NCBI GenBank assembly: GCA_030826945.1
Contig: JAPQLC010000023.1
Span: forward strand, 1-64,000
Length of the DNA: 64,000 nucleotides
From: Candidatus Thiobius zoothamnicola
GTDB lineage: Bacteria; Pseudomonadota; Gammaproteobacteria; Chromatiales; Chromatiaceae
Direction of reading: 5' to 3'
Part shown: in pieces, positions 37,165 to 46,782 of the stretch
Layout: each line of letters starts with the position of its first letter
Position numbering within the stretch: position 1 is the first letter of the stretch
Notes under the pieces: generated by a model
Told to the model about the DNA's origin: nothing
Databases searched by the model: none
Seen by the model: only the letters and a program-made list of their open reading frames with translations
Program-made: the position numbers and the translations under genes

Positions 37165-37779
37165 GTTTCTCGCAGTCAGTTCCACCGCGCCCTGCTTGCC
37201 AGCAATGACATATTGAACCTCAAGTTGTTCCATCGCAGGAAAGGTTTCAAATAATTCGACTGTCAATTGGTCCAGCTTGCTTGGCTGACGACACTCAAAG
37301 TGATACACGACCTTGATGTCCGAGTGGGTTTCTTTCTCTCTGTGTTCTTCATGTTCATGCCTGTCCGCCTCATGGTGAGGATCGTGATCATGCGAGTGCT
37401 CGTCATGTGCTTCACCCAACAGTGCGGAACGAATCATCGCTTTTTCCATCCGGCAGCCCGCTGCGCCATTGAACTGAAATAAGTGATCACCGTGCTGTAA
37501 TGTCCCCACCGCCTTATCTAAGGCGGCATGTTCAGCTTGGGATGAAGGCGCATGTTCAAAACCCACAATGTTCGCAGCCGGGCTATCCAGTTCGATGTGC
37601 GTTTCCTTGCCTTCGAGCGCCAGATTCAGTTTAGCCATACCGTGAACATGCGCGCCTTGTTGGTGATGGTAATGGTGCTCTTCATCATGTGTGTGTCTTT
37701 CACTTGCCGATGCCGTAGGCACGATAAAGAGCAGAGGTGTTAATAAAGAAGCGGTCAAAGCGATAGTTTGCAAACGCAT
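37147..37779 (-). CDS. DUF2796 (ZrgA-like) periplasmic zinc-binding protein
   Basis: The 210-residue protein has a signal peptide (LQTIALTASLLTPLLFIVPTA) and two histidine-rich stretches (HTHDEEHHYHHQQGAHVHG and later HDEHSHDHDPHHEADRHEHE). This matches the DUF2796 family, which includes ZrgA of Vibrio zinc uptake. It should bind zinc in the periplasm. AAGGAG precedes ATG 37779. It is the last gene of a znuA-zur-DUF2796 unit. Confidence 0.88.
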   Translation of the reverse strand: MRLQTIALTASLLTPLLFIVPTASASERHTHDEEHHYHHQQGAHVHGMAKLNLALEGKETHIELDSPAANIVGFEHAPSSQAEHAALDKAVGTLQHGDHLFQFNGAAGCRMEKAMIRSALLGEAHDEHSHDHDPHHEADRHEHEEHREKETHSDIKVVYHFECRQPSKLDQLTVELFETFPAMEQLEVQYVIAGKQGAVELTARNPVVKF

Positions 37780-37828
37780 AACGAAAGTCTCCTTTTTGTT
37801 TGGATAAACAGGGATGAAAGTATGCGAT

Positions 37829-38290
37829 TCAAGCCGGATTGCTGGATTTCTCAATGCACTGGCCACAGGTGCCCAACACTTCAACGACGGGCCGTTTGGT
37901 GCGGAACCCGATTGTCTCACCAAGTGCTTTCAGGTTTTTCGTCACGCCGGGGTCTTCAATTTCGGCGACTTCACCGCAATCATCGCAAATCAGGAATTGG
38001 CTGGCGTGAGAATGCTCTGGGTGGGTGCAGCTGACGTAAGCATGCAAACTTTCAAGCTTGTGTGCCAGGCCCTGCTCAAGCAAAAAGTCCAGTGCCCGAT
38101 AGACTGTTGGCGGCGCGGGATTCTTGATCAGGCCACGCATACGATCTAACAGTTCGTAAGCGCTGAGAGGCTTATCTGATGCGCACAGCAATTGCAGCAC
38201 GGCTTTGCGTTGCTGGGTTAACCGCACGCCGCGTTCATGGCACAGCGCCTCGGCCTTTTCCAGCATTTGAGAAAGCGTTTTGTTATTCAC
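37829..38290 (-). CDS. zur: Zinc uptake regulator, Fur family
   Basis: The 153-residue protein has a winged-helix N-terminal half (RGVRLTQQRKAVLQLLCAS; PAPPTVYRALDFLLEQGLA) and a metal-binding C-terminal half with CDDCGEV and CGQC, which hold the structural zinc. The context with znuA identifies it as Zur and not Fur. GTG 38290 is chosen because AAGGAGG lies five bases upstream. It should repress znuA and itself when zinc is plentiful. Confidence 0.92.
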   Translation of the reverse strand: MNNKTLSQMLEKAEALCHERGVRLTQQRKAVLQLLCASDKPLSAYELLDRMRGLIKNPAPPTVYRALDFLLEQGLAHKLESLHAYVSCTHPEHSHASQFLICDDCGEVAEIEDPGVTKNLKALGETIGFRTKRPVVEVLGTCGQCIEKSSNPA

Positions 38291-38383
38291 AAATTCCTCC
38301 TTACAATGCGCCAGAACCACCGAAGCACTGCATTAATATCGCAGATAAGCCATCATTTCACCAGCAAGCTCAAAGCCGGTTAT

Positions 38384-39277
38384 TTAAGGCTGAAGCGCCT
38401 GAGCAAATTGCTGTCCGACCCGCCGTAAATTATCAATGTAATCCGCAGCCAATGGATCAACGGCGACCACGGCACCACCTATAGCTTTCGCCACCTGGCG
38501 CGCCTGCCGCTTATCAAATTGAGGTTGTACGAAGATGATTTTAATCCCTTCATGCTTTGCTTGATCAATCAATGCTGCTAAAGCACGGGGGCCAGGGCGC
38601 TTACCCTGATTTTCGATTGGCGTCTGAATAAGCCGATAAGTATCCGCGAAATAACCCCAAGCCGGATGAAACACCATGAATTTCCGGTTGGGCAGTGGAT
38701 CCAAGAGCGTATGCAGTTCGGTATCCAGAGCATTTAATTCAGCCGCTAATGCATCATGATTACGAGTGAAATCGGCGGCGTGATCGGGATCCAGTGCAAT
38801 CAGCCTATCACGGATTTGACCAATCATATGCTTGACTAACGGAGGGCTGACCCATACATGTGGGTCTTGTTCATGGTGGTCTTCGTGCGCAGATGCATGT
38901 TCGTCATGATGTTCATCGGTATGTTCATGTTCGTCATGCCCATGTGCTTCTATCTCTCGCAAATCAATGCCTGCACGGGCATCAAGCACTTGCATCCTTG
39001 GACTGGCTGCGCGGATTCTATTCATCCAGACTTTTTCATAAGGAACGCCGGTGCGCACGTACAACACGGCGCTGGACAGCGCACTAATCTGTTGCGGGGT
39101 GGGTTCGTAAGTATGTGGGCTAAAGCCTGGACGCACCATCACCCTGGCGTCCACATGTTTGCCGCCGACTTTTTGCACGAAAGTCTGAATCGGGATCACG
39201 CTGGCAAAAACCCGCAAAGGCTCAGCCATGGCCAGAGTCGGGGCCAGCAATGATAACAATAACAATAATTTACGCAC
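38384..39277 (-). CDS. znuA: Zinc ABC transporter substrate-binding protein ZnuA
   Basis: The 297-residue periplasmic protein captures zinc. A signal peptide (LLLLLSLLAPTLAMA) is followed by FASVIPIQTFVQKVGG and the metal-site HTYEPTP. A His/Glu/Asp-rich loop (HGHDEHEHTDEHHDEHASAH) is typical of ZnuA, and MVFHPAWGYFADTY supplies another ligand. GTG 39277 is chosen because GGGAGG lies 7 bases upstream. znuB and znuC are not in the window. Confidence 0.95.
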   Translation of the reverse strand: MRKLLLLLSLLAPTLAMAEPLRVFASVIPIQTFVQKVGGKHVDARVMVRPGFSPHTYEPTPQQISALSSAVLYVRTGVPYEKVWMNRIRAASPRMQVLDARAGIDLREIEAHGHDEHEHTDEHHDEHASAHEDHHEQDPHVWVSPPLVKHMIGQIRDRLIALDPDHAADFTRNHDALAAELNALDTELHTLLDPLPNRKFMVFHPAWGYFADTYRLIQTPIENQGKRPGPRALAALIDQAKHEGIKIIFVQPQFDKRQARQVAKAIGGAVVAVDPLAADYIDNLRRVGQQFAQALQP

Positions 39278-39345
39278 TTGTATTCCTCCCAGATTGATGC
39301 GCATCAACACGCTTGGAGCTTACGTTGCATGGCGTGTTTTTCATG

Positions 39346-39370
39346 ATTTGCAACTATATAACATCATATC
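39346..39370 (-). promoter_or_regulatory. Candidate Zur operator upstream of znuA
   Basis: On the minus strand the AT-rich sequence GATGTTATATAGTTGCAA resembles the TGTTATAnTATAACA type of Zur site on one half, with a weaker other half. It lies about 70 bases before the znuA start, where a Zur operator would be expected. Confidence 0.35.
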
Positions 39371-39422
39371 TTCAGAGAACAGTACAAAACAGAATGCTTG
39401 GGTCGATTGTTGAATGAGTGTC

Positions 39423-39656
39423 TTAAGTGATCCACCCCAAGGTTGCTGCGACCAGATAAACGATACTGCAGAGGATTAATCCGACACTCCATACTTGCAA
39501 CCATAAAATTTTACCGTGCCGTCCTAATATCCATAAAATGATGCCGATGACCAGCGCCAGACTGACGGTGAAGTTAAGCATGAAATGCAATCCCTCAGAT
39601 TGCGAGTAAATTATTCCATGGTTTGTTTCCGTGGTTTGCTGTTCGGTATAGCGCAT
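39423..39656 (-). CDS. Small two-pass membrane protein
   Basis: The 77-residue protein has two membrane segments (NFTVSLALVIGIILWILG and LQVWSVGLILCSIVYLVAA). GGAG lies 8 bases before ATG 39656, so I keep the longer form; ATG 39581 would give 52 residues. It starts three bases after yidD ends and is cotranscribed with it. Function unknown. Confidence 0.65.
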   Translation of the reverse strand: MRYTEQQTTETNHGIIYSQSEGLHFMLNFTVSLALVIGIILWILGRHGKILWLQVWSVGLILCSIVYLVAATLGWIT

Positions 39657-39658
39657 AT

Positions 39659-39898
39659 TCAGTGCTCCTTTCTTTGTTGAGAGTCAGGGTTTGGCACTGG
39701 ATCATAGCCATCCCCGCCCCATGGATGACAACGGCTCAGGCGTTTTATGCCTAGCCAAAGTCCACGCCATGCGCCCCATTTTTCAATCGCTTCCATCGTG
39801 TAGGCTGAGCATGTCGGTAAATAGCGGCAATTGCTGCCAAGTATGGGGCTGATAAATAATTGATAAAAACGGATGAGTCGAGTTAATAACCATTTCAT
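39659..39898 (-). CDS. yidD: Membrane protein insertion efficiency factor YidD
   Basis: The 79-residue protein is typical YidD: an amphipathic N-terminus ([18 protein letters not shown]), then the conserved [36 protein letters not shown]. It assists YidC in membrane protein insertion. It usually sits between rnpA and yidC; here it is separate from them. ATG 39898 is chosen; the frame stays open to 40177 without homology. Confidence 0.93.
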   Translation of the reverse strand: MKWLLTRLIRFYQLFISPILGSNCRYLPTCSAYTMEAIEKWGAWRGLWLGIKRLSRCHPWGGDGYDPVPNPDSQQRKEH

Positions 39899-39927
39899 GT
39901 TAAGTCGTTTTAGATTTTGGTGAGTTA

Positions 39928-40542
39928 ATGCAGGGTAGTTTGTATCTGACGCCACAAAATGTCCAAGATACTTGTGATTTGGGCGTTGCGCATAGGGTGC
40001 TTGATACGCTTGGCGTATCAGGTGGGGTGATAGTCGATAACCTGAGTTATCGTGTGTTATGGGCCGGGCCGAATTTTTCTCGTCATATTGTGTATGCGGG
40101 TTGTTCGCCGCATTTACGTTTTGAACCGACGGATGCTGAGGATATGGCTTTTTGCCATATCGCCTTGCATGGGCCATTTGAGGAATGCGTGGTCCAGGTC
40201 GGTGAAAATACGGTTAAACCGCGTTGCCCTCAGTGTCGAAGCCGCTTTGTCGATTGGGCTGATGCTTTGGATTCGGGCGTTATGTTTTGCCGTTCTTGTC
40301 GCGTTGAATTTGCGGCATGTGAATTGGACTGGCGTCAGCAGGCAGCGGCAGGTCGGGTTCTGTTAGAAATACGCAATGTTTTTCCAAGCGAGGCAAGCCC
40401 AAGTGATATGCTATTGGGTCAATTATATGAAGCGACGCAGTTTGTTTGGACTTATGCTTGGGCGAATACCTGGATGCGTAATCCGCTGAATGACTGGGTT
40501 GATCGGGGTAAATTAAAGCAGAGAGTGGATAAATTGCTTTGA
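39928..40542 (+). CDS. Hypothetical protein with a zinc-ribbon
   Basis: The 204-residue soluble protein has a four-cysteine zinc-ribbon candidate (CPQC near residue 101 and CRSC near 121). The rest has no recognised domain; the C-terminus is tryptophan-rich ([20 protein letters not shown]). It is divergent from yidD and 108 bases before thrS. Function unknown. Confidence 0.62.
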   Translation: MQGSLYLTPQNVQDTCDLGVAHRVLDTLGVSGGVIVDNLSYRVLWAGPNFSRHIVYAGCSPHLRFEPTDAEDMAFCHIALHGPFEECVVQVGENTVKPRCPQCRSRFVDWADALDSGVMFCRSCRVEFAACELDWRQQAAAGRVLLEIRNVFPSEASPSDMLLGQLYEATQFVWTYAWANTWMRNPLNDWVDRGKLKQRVDKLL

Positions 40543-40650
40543 TGAACAGGGTATTTATACTCCCCATTTCCAAAAAATGCTTTTGTTTGTTGAAACCCCA
40601 TAAGTGAATGAGTTTTTTATTAAGGATTATCTTAGCTGGAGTTTTATCTG

Positions 40651-42561
40651 ATGCCCCTTGTTACTTTGCCGGATGGCTCGCAACGTCATTTCGATCACCC
40701 TGTGTCCATCATTGATGTCGCCGCTGATATAGGTCCTGGTCTGGCCAAAGCAGCATTGGCCGGTAAGATTAATCATGAATTGTTGGATGTTTCATTCGTT
40801 ATTGAAAATGATGTTGAATTATCCATTGTGACCGCCAAGGATGAGGATGCGTTGGCGTTAATTCGGCATGATGCGGCTCATGTGATGGCGCAAGCCGTAC
40901 AGGAGTTGTATCCGGGTACTCAGGTTACGATTGGGCCAGCCATTGAAGATGGTTTTTATTATGATTTTGCGCGGGATGAACGGTTTACGCCGGTTGATTT
41001 GGAAAATATTGAAAATCGCATGCGTGAAATTATTGAGCGTGATTTACCGATTCAACGTGAAGTATGGGATCGTGATCAGGCAAAGCAGATGTTTGCGGAG
41101 ATTGGCGAGCACTATAAAGTTGAAATTATTGACGCGATTCCTGCTGATCAACAAATCTCAATTTATCGCCAGGGAGACTGGTTTGATGTGTGTCGCGGAC
41201 CACATTTACCCAGTACGGGCAAGCTGCCTAAAGCGTTTAAACTGACGAAGCTGGCTGGCGCTTATTGGCGTGGCGATGCGAAGAATCAAATGTTGCAGCG
41301 GATATATGGCACGGCTTGGGGTGACAAAAAAGCATTGAAGGCCCATTTGCGTCGTCTGGATGAGGCTGAAAAACGGGATCATCGTAAGATCGGTAAAGCA
41401 TTGGATCTGTTTCATATGCAAGAAGAAGCGCCAGGGATGGTGTTTTGGCATGATAAAGGCTGGCAGATTTATCTGACAGTGCAGCAATATATCCGCGATA
41501 AATTACACAGTTCGGGTTATCAGGAAGTGCATACACCTCAAGTGCTTGACCGCAGTCTATGGGAGAAGTCGGGCCATTGGGATAAATTTGGCGACATGAT
41601 TTTTACGACATCTTCGGAAAATCGTGATTACGCGATTAAGCCAATGAACTGTCCCGCGCATGTCCAAATCTATAATCAGGGTTTGAGGAGCTATCGTGAT
41701 CTGCCATTGCGTCTGGCAGAGTTTGGTGCCTGCCATCGTAATGAACCGTCTGGTACTTTGCATGGCCTGATGCGGGTGCGTAATTTTGTTCAGGATGATG
41801 CGCATATTTTTTGCACTGAAGAGCAGGTGCTATCTGAAGTGCTGGCTTTCACGGATTTGTTATTTGAGGTTTACCGGGATTTTGGCTTTGAGGATGTTTT
41901 GATCAAGTTGTCCACCCGCCCAGAAAAACGCGTCGGTGACGATGCCTTGTGGGATAAGGCTGAAAAAGCTTTGGAAGATGCGTTGAATGCGCGTCATCTG
42001 GATTGGGAGTTGCAGCCGGGCGAGGGGGCCTTTTATGGCCCGAAGATTGAGTTTTCTTTGCGGGATTGTCTGAGTCGAGTCTGGCAATTAGGCACTATCC
42101 AATTGGACTTTTCCATGCCGACCCGTTTGGGAGCGACTTATATTGCTGAGGATAATAGCAAGCGTGCGCCGGTCATGCTGCATCGCGCCATCCTGGGTTC
42201 ATTAGAACGTTTTATTGGCATTCTGATTGAACATTATGCCGGTGATTTTCCACTCTGGCTTGCGCCTGTGCAGGCAGTGATCATGAATATTACGACCAAA
42301 CAGGCACCGTTTAGCGAGCATGTGGCAAAGACATTACAGGGCAATGGGTTACGTGTCGTCACTGACTTGAGAAATGAAAAAATAGGTTTTAAAATCAGAG
42401 AGCATACATTGCATAAAATTCCTTACCTATTGGTAGTGGGTGATCGCGAAGTGCGGGAAGGCAAGGTCGCGGTCAGGACGCGGGCTGGTAAGGATCTTGG
42501 CGGTATGTCGCTGGACGAATGTTCAGCCTGTTTGAAGTCTGAAGTTGCCCGGCGTGGTTGA
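40651..42561 (+). CDS. thrS: Threonyl-tRNA synthetase
   Basis: The 636-residue class II synthetase has the TGS domain ([19 protein letters not shown]), the editing domain with [11 protein letters not shown] and the catalytic core ([30 protein letters not shown]). A C-terminal anticodon-binding domain begins near residue 540. A GGAG lies before the start. It begins the thrS-infC-rpmI-rplT cluster. Confidence 0.98.
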   Translation: MPLVTLPDGSQRHFDHPVSIIDVAADIGPGLAKAALAGKINHELLDVSFVIENDVELSIVTAKDEDALALIRHDAAHVMAQAVQELYPGTQVTIGPAIEDGFYYDFARDERFTPVDLENIENRMREIIERDLPIQREVWDRDQAKQMFAEIGEHYKVEIIDAIPADQQISIYRQGDWFDVCRGPHLPSTGKLPKAFKLTKLAGAYWRGDAKNQMLQRIYGTAWGDKKALKAHLRRLDEAEKRDHRKIGKALDLFHMQEEAPGMVFWHDKGWQIYLTVQQYIRDKLHSSGYQEVHTPQVLDRSLWEKSGHWDKFGDMIFTTSSENRDYAIKPMNCPAHVQIYNQGLRSYRDLPLRLAEFGACHRNEPSGTLHGLMRVRNFVQDDAHIFCTEEQVLSEVLAFTDLLFEVYRDFGFEDVLIKLSTRPEKRVGDDALWDKAEKALEDALNARHLDWELQPGEGAFYGPKIEFSLRDCLSRVWQLGTIQLDFSMPTRLGATYIAEDNSKRAPVMLHRAILGSLERFIGILIEHYAGDFPLWLAPVQAVIMNITTKQAPFSEHVAKTLQGNGLRVVTDLRNEKIGFKIREHTLHKIPYLLVVGDREVREGKVAVRTRAGKDLGGMSLDECSACLKSEVARRG

Positions 42562-42633
42562 GTATTTATCCCGGGTTCGCTATATCAAGGCTTTTTAAGA
42601 TTCTGATGAAATTTTTTGTGGAGGAACCAGGCT

Positions 42634-43158
42634 ATCGCCAAACAAGATAAGCGAAATCGTCTGAATAATGATATTACAGCGCCAGAGGTCCGGCTGATTG
42701 GGGCGGATGGTGATCAGATAGGTATTGTGACGAGAGAAGAAGCCTTGCAGAAGGCGACTGCGGCCAGTCTCGATTTGGTTGAGATTGTGCCCAACGCGGA
42801 GCCACCGGTGTGCCGCGTCATGGACTATGGTAAGTTTGTTTTTGAGCAAAAGAAACAGCGTCAGGAAGCGCGTAAAAAACAAAAACAGGTTCAAATTAAA
42901 GAAATCAAATTCCGCCCTGGAACGGATATTGGCGATTACAATGTCAAGATGCGTAACATGCAGAAATTTCTTGAGGCGGGTGATAAGGTTAAAGTGACCA
43001 TGCGCTTCAGGGGACGCGAACATGCGCACCGTGAGTTAGGGCTTGATTTGCTGCGGCGGGTTGAATCTGATTTGGAATTAATCGCCCAGGTGGAGCAAAA
43101 GCCGATCATGGAAGGACGGCAAATGGTGATGGTGTTGGCGCCGCAGAAGAAAAAGTAA
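42634..43158 (+). CDS. infC: Translation initiation factor IF-3 (probable AUC start codon)
   Basis: The 174-residue protein keeps ribosomal subunits apart and checks start codons. [19 protein letters not shown] and [18 protein letters not shown] are signatures. No ATG, GTG or TTG lies at the right place. GGAGG at 42620-42624 points to an ATC at 42634, giving [13 protein letters not shown], which aligns with other IF-3 N-termini. IF-3 genes commonly use such a rare start (AUU in E. coli) for autoregulation. An in-frame TTG at 42616 precedes the binding site and is unlikely. Confidence 0.93.
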   Translation: MAKQDKRNRLNNDITAPEVRLIGADGDQIGIVTREEALQKATAASLDLVEIVPNAEPPVCRVMDYGKFVFEQKKQRQEARKKQKQVQIKEIKFRPGTDIGDYNVKMRNMQKFLEAGDKVKVTMRFRGREHAHRELGLDLLRRVESDLELIAQVEQKPIMEGRQMVMVLAPQKKK

Positions 43159-43225
43159 CCATTGGCGGCGGATGGCCGCAAACCAAGTGCGCTCTATATC
43201 CCAACGATGATTTTGCGTGACGATT

Positions 43226-43250
43226 AAGGCCCCGATTCAATCGGGGCTTC
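43226..43250 (+). terminator. Hairpin in the rpmI leader
   Basis: GCCCCGAT-TCA-ATCGGGGC followed by TTCTT lies between infC and rpmI. It may be a partial terminator, or part of the leader through which L20 represses rpmI-rplT in enterobacteria. Confidence 0.6.
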
Positions 43251-43320
43251 TTGCTGGATGGCCGGGCTATTGGCATTGCCTGGGTCATTTCATGAAAACT
43301 CTATTAACAGGAGAAATAAA

Positions 43321-43515
43321 ATGCCTAAAATTAAAACCCTTCGCGGCGCCGCGAAGCGCTTCCGCGCTTCTGCTGGCGGCATTAAACGTAATCAATCCCA
43401 CCGTCGGCATATTCTGACAAAGAAAACCACCAAGCGTAAGCGCCAGTTACGTTCACCGGTTATGCTGCATAAGAATGACGTCGCTGCTGCACGTCGTATG
43501 ATGCCCTACGTCTGA
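43321..43515 (+). CDS. rpmI: 50S ribosomal protein L35
   Basis: The 64-residue basic protein matches L35 throughout: [20 protein letters not shown] at the start, [19 protein letters not shown] in the middle and MMPYV at the end. AGGAG precedes the ATG at 43321. It is followed by rplT, as in most bacteria. Confidence 0.97.
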   Translation: MPKIKTLRGAAKRFRASAGGIKRNQSHRRHILTKKTTKRKRQLRSPVMLHKNDVAAARRMMPYV

Positions 43516-43535
43516 TTAAGCGGAGATTTTAAAAG

Positions 43536-43898
43536 ATGCCAAGAGTAAAACGCGGCGTGCAGGCGCACGCCAAGCATAAGAAAGTCCTCGGTCAGGCTAA
43601 AGGCTACTATGGTGCGCGCAGTAAAGTTTATCGCGTCGCCAAGCAGGCGGTGATCAAAGCAGGTCAGTATGCTTATCGTGACCGTCGGCAAAAGAAGCGT
43701 CAATTCCGCGCTTTGTGGATTCAGCGGATTAATGCCGCCGCCCGGATGAACGATATGTCATACAGTCGGTTTATTAATGGGTTGAGCAAAGCAGGCATTG
43801 AAGTGGATCGCAAAATGTTAGCGGATATCGCCGTGCATGATATGGCGGCTTTCACCCAATTGGCGGAGAAAGCCAAAGCGGCGTTAGCGGCTGATTAA
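43536..43898 (+). CDS. rplT: 50S ribosomal protein L20
   Basis: The 120-residue basic protein matches L20: [36 protein letters not shown] and [21 protein letters not shown]20 is needed early in 50S assembly and represses its own operon in E. coli. pheS and pheT, which often follow, are absent; the next gene is convergent tsaC. Confidence 0.98.
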   Translation: MPRVKRGVQAHAKHKKVLGQAKGYYGARSKVYRVAKQAVIKAGQYAYRDRRQKKRQFRALWIQRINAAARMNDMSYSRFINGLSKAGIEVDRKMLADIAVHDMAAFTQLAEKAKAALAAD

Positions 43899-44044
43899 TG
43901 GCGTGTTCATATTGGGTGTATTGGCAGATGATCTGTCTAATCACCCAATCGCCTGTCCAACAGATTGTTTAATTCCCACTCATGCGGGCTGTACGGCCTT
44001 AAAAAGGCAGCCTTTTGACGATACCGCTTAAAGGCGTTCTGTTT

Positions 44045-44587
44045 TTATCGGATATATACGCCGGTCAGCGCGTCTCTGATTCGGGTTGGCTTTTTCAAAC
44101 CACCTAGTTCGCCGTGTAATATCCTGTCAACTTCTGGGCAGCGTAACCGGACTTGTAACGCGGATTTGGCGGGTTGCTGTCCGGTTTGATTGGCGCTGGT
44201 TGAGATGAGCGCGCTATTGGCGGCATGGCACAGCCCGGCGGCGAGTGGGTGAGCAGTCACTCGGCATGCGACGGTTGCCCGGTCGCCATGAATCCAGGGG
44301 GGTAAGTCTGTTTTGGCAGGTAGGAGCCAAGTATAGGGGCCAGGCCAGCTTGTTCGCACCCTGTCCATAGATTCTGCCTGCCATTCGATAAAGGGTTTGA
44401 GTTGTTCTACGTGACTGGCGATCAAGATCAAGCCTTTGTGCATGGGGCGTTGCTTGATTTCCAGCAAACGTTTGACGGCGTCCATGTTGAAAGGATCGCA
44501 TCCCAAGCCATAGACGGCTTCAGTCGGGTAGGCGATGATGCCGCCATGGTGGATCAATTGGCTGGCTTGTCTTAGCTGGAATTTCAT
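44045..44587 (-). CDS. tsaC: Threonylcarbamoyl-AMP synthase (Sua5/YrdC family)
   Basis: The 180-residue protein matches the YrdC/TsaC fold: GGIIAYPTEAVYGLGCDPFN near the N-terminus, IKQRPMHKGLILIASH, PGPYTWLLPA and STSANQTGQQPA. It makes threonylcarbamoyl-AMP for the t6A modification of tRNAs that read ANN codons. ATG 44587 follows a weak GAGAA; ATG 44608 is also possible and would nearly touch the divergent speE start. Confidence 0.93.
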   Translation of the reverse strand: MKFQLRQASQLIHHGGIIAYPTEAVYGLGCDPFNMDAVKRLLEIKQRPMHKGLILIASHVEQLKPFIEWQAESMDRVRTSWPGPYTWLLPAKTDLPPWIHGDRATVACRVTAHPLAAGLCHAANSALISTSANQTGQQPAKSALQVRLRCPEVDRILHGELGGLKKPTRIRDALTGVYIR

Positions 44588-44610
44588 TTTCTCGGCGTGA
44601 AAATACATTT

Positions 44611-45483
44611 ATGAATTTGCATCATAACGATAATGGTTGGTTTACTGAATTCGATTTAGATGATCGCTCAGCATTCTCTTTAGAGATTCGTGAGCGGGTG
44701 TTTTGCGAGCAGTCGCCGTACCAGAAAATTGAAGTCTATGACACGGTCAATTATGGCAAATTGATGGTGATTGATGGTTTCATTATGCTGAGTAGCAAGG
44801 ATAATTTCATTTATCATGAAATGATGGCGCATCCGGTGTTATTCACCCACCCAAACCCTCAGCGGGTTGCGATTATTGGCGGAGGGGATTGCGGTACTTT
44901 GCATGAAGTCTTGAAGCATCCAGAAGTGCAGCAGGTGACGCAGATTGATATTGATGAGGTTGTCACTCAGGCGGCTGAGCAGTATTTTCCTGAGTTGTGC
45001 GCTTCAAATAAGGATCCGCGTGCCAATTTGTTATATGTGGATGGCATTGAATGGATCAAGGCCAGCAAGGCGGGTTCACTGGATGTGATTATTATCGATT
45101 CAACGGATCCCATTGGCCCGGGTGAAGTTTTGTATACCGCTGATTTTTATCAGGCATGTTGCTCTGCTTTGGCGGATAACGGATTATTCATTCAGCAAAG
45201 TGAGTCGCCAATCGCCCATATGCCGCTGATCCGCAATATGCACCACCGGCTTTTGGAAGGTGGTTTTAGTCAGCCACGGACTTTATTTTTCCCACAGCCG
45301 GTATATCCAACGGGTTGGTGGTCTGCCACAATGTCTGCTAAACAGGCGCTGCCGCTGGATTTTCGTCAGGCAGATGTCGCGCGTAAGTCGTTCGCCACTC
45401 AATATTACAATGAAGCCATTCATCAAGCGGCGTTGGCCCAGCCAGCGTTTTTTCAGGAAGCGTTGGGGATTCCAGCAGTTTAG
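44611..45483 (+). CDS. speE: Spermidine synthase
   Basis: The 290-residue enzyme transfers aminopropyl groups to putrescine. Signatures are NFIYHEMMAHPVLFTHPNP, the nucleotide-binding IIGGGDCGTLHEVLKHP and IDSTDPIGPGE with the catalytic aspartate. The usual GGGDG reads GGGDC. speD, which makes the decarboxylated donor, is not adjacent. Confidence 0.95.
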   Translation: MNLHHNDNGWFTEFDLDDRSAFSLEIRERVFCEQSPYQKIEVYDTVNYGKLMVIDGFIMLSSKDNFIYHEMMAHPVLFTHPNPQRVAIIGGGDCGTLHEVLKHPEVQQVTQIDIDEVVTQAAEQYFPELCASNKDPRANLLYVDGIEWIKASKAGSLDVIIIDSTDPIGPGEVLYTADFYQACCSALADNGLFIQQSESPIAHMPLIRNMHHRLLEGGFSQPRTLFFPQPVYPTGWWSATMSAKQALPLDFRQADVARKSFATQYYNEAIHQAALAQPAFFQEALGIPAV

Positions 45484-45590
45484 CGTAGCTGTTTCCAGCG
45501 CCTCCAAAGCTTGGGAACAGCGGATGATGGTTGTTGTTGTCTATATGCCCGGGTCGGTATATGGCATGTTGCCAAGGGTGTGCTGGGGAG

Positions 45591-45610
45591 GGCAGGGTTT
45601 TCGCCCTGCC
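45591..45610. terminator. Hairpin between convergent speE and prk
   Basis: GGCAGGG and CCCTGCC form a perfect 7-bp stem with a TTTTCG loop. No T-run follows on either strand. Its place between two convergent genes suggests a shared terminator. Confidence 0.45.
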
Positions 45611-45630
45611 TGTAGTTGAGGGATGACGTG

Positions 45631-46503
45631 TTAGCGGCGCGCAGCCATCATTTGATCAATGATCGGCGCCAGAATAATTTCCATGGCATAGCCCATTTTG
45701 CCGCCGGGCACGACCATGGTGTTGCGGCGAGACATGAATGAGTTAGGGATCATGCTGATCAGATAAGGGAAGTCAATGGCAAATTTCTTTGGATCTGCGA
45801 AGCGAATGACGACGAAACTTTCATCCGGTGTGGGGATATCGCGCGCAATAAATGGGTTTGAGGTATCGACAGTGGCGATGCGCTGGAAGTTGATATCGGT
45901 GCGGGAAAATTGTGGAGTGATGTGGTTGATATAGTCAGGCATGCGACGCAGGATCGTATCAACAATCACTTCCGCGCTGTATCCGCGTTCCGCGTTGTCG
46001 CGGTGGATTTTTTGAATCCATTCCAGGTTAATAACAGGTACGACGCCGATGCCCAGATCAACATGTTGCGACACATCATCCATATCGGATTTGGCTAAGC
46101 CGTGCAATCCTTCATAGAACAACAGATCGGTGGCTTCCGGTAATGGTTCCCAAGGGGTGAATTCGCCAGGTTTTTTGCTGGTGCCAAGGCGCGCATTATG
46201 TTCGTCGGCTTCTTCCGGGCTATGCAGGTAGTAACGTTTTTCGCCGTTACCTGTTGCGCCATAGGTTTTAAACAGTTCGGCCAGTTTGTCAAAATGGTTG
46301 GCTTCCGGGCCAAAGTGGCTCAAGCCGGTTTCCTGCATTTTGACTTTCATTTCGGCGCGATCATAGCGATGAAAGCTGTCGCCTTCTATAACGGCTGCCT
46401 CGATGCTTTCGCGTTGGAAAATATGTTCAAAAGCACGTTTTACCGTGGTTGTGCCGGCACCGGATGAACCTGTAACGGCAATGACAGGATGCTTGATAGA
46501 CAT
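45631..46503 (-). CDS. prk: Phosphoribulokinase (proteobacterial class)
   Basis: The 290-residue enzyme makes ribulose-1,5-bisphosphate for Rubisco in the Calvin cycle. The P-loop reads GSSGAGTTTVKRAFEHIF; VIEGDSFHRYDR and FYEGLHGLAKSDMDDVSQH are further signatures. Length matches the class I form of autotrophic proteobacteria. No other cbb gene is in the window. This gene is the main evidence for an autotrophic host. Confidence 0.96.
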   Translation of the reverse strand: MSIKHPVIAVTGSSGAGTTTVKRAFEHIFQRESIEAAVIEGDSFHRYDRAEMKVKMQETGLSHFGPEANHFDKLAELFKTYGATGNGEKRYYLHSPEEADEHNARLGTSKKPGEFTPWEPLPEATDLLFYEGLHGLAKSDMDDVSQHVDLGIGVVPVINLEWIQKIHRDNAERGYSAEVIVDTILRRMPDYINHITPQFSRTDINFQRIATVDTSNPFIARDIPTPDESFVVIRFADPKKFAIDFPYLISMIPNSFMSRRNTMVVPGGKMGYAMEIILAPIIDQMMAARR

Positions 46504-46734
46504 AATGGCTCCCTCTTCAATATATTTTGAAAAAAGTTAACAATTCCCGCCGTGTCTGGCGGGCATTTTCAGATATGGCGTCTTCCGGAAGTCAGGCTGT
46601 TTGCCTCGCCCCGGGATGTTTTGTTTAGCGCTATCTCAGTCAAAAATGCGTCCAAGAATTGGAAAATTTAAACCTTTTGACTATAGCACAGTCCAGAGAG
46701 GGTGCTGAGTGAGCCTGGGAATGGCGGCGTTTAA

Positions 46735-46760
46735 ATGATTTTGTCGTCAGGTAAAATCAT
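46735..46760 (-). terminator. Possible terminator after the glcD-like gene
   Basis: ATGATTTT and AAAATCAT form an 8-bp stem with a 10-base loop, followed on the minus strand by TTTAAA. It lies 23 bases past the stop. The stem is AT-rich, so termination may be weak. The remaining intergenic bases up to prk hold a CCCGCC/GGCGGG hairpin (46544-46561) of unknown role. Confidence 0.45.
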
Positions 46761-46782
46761 TGCATTGGCATTTTCTATGCTC

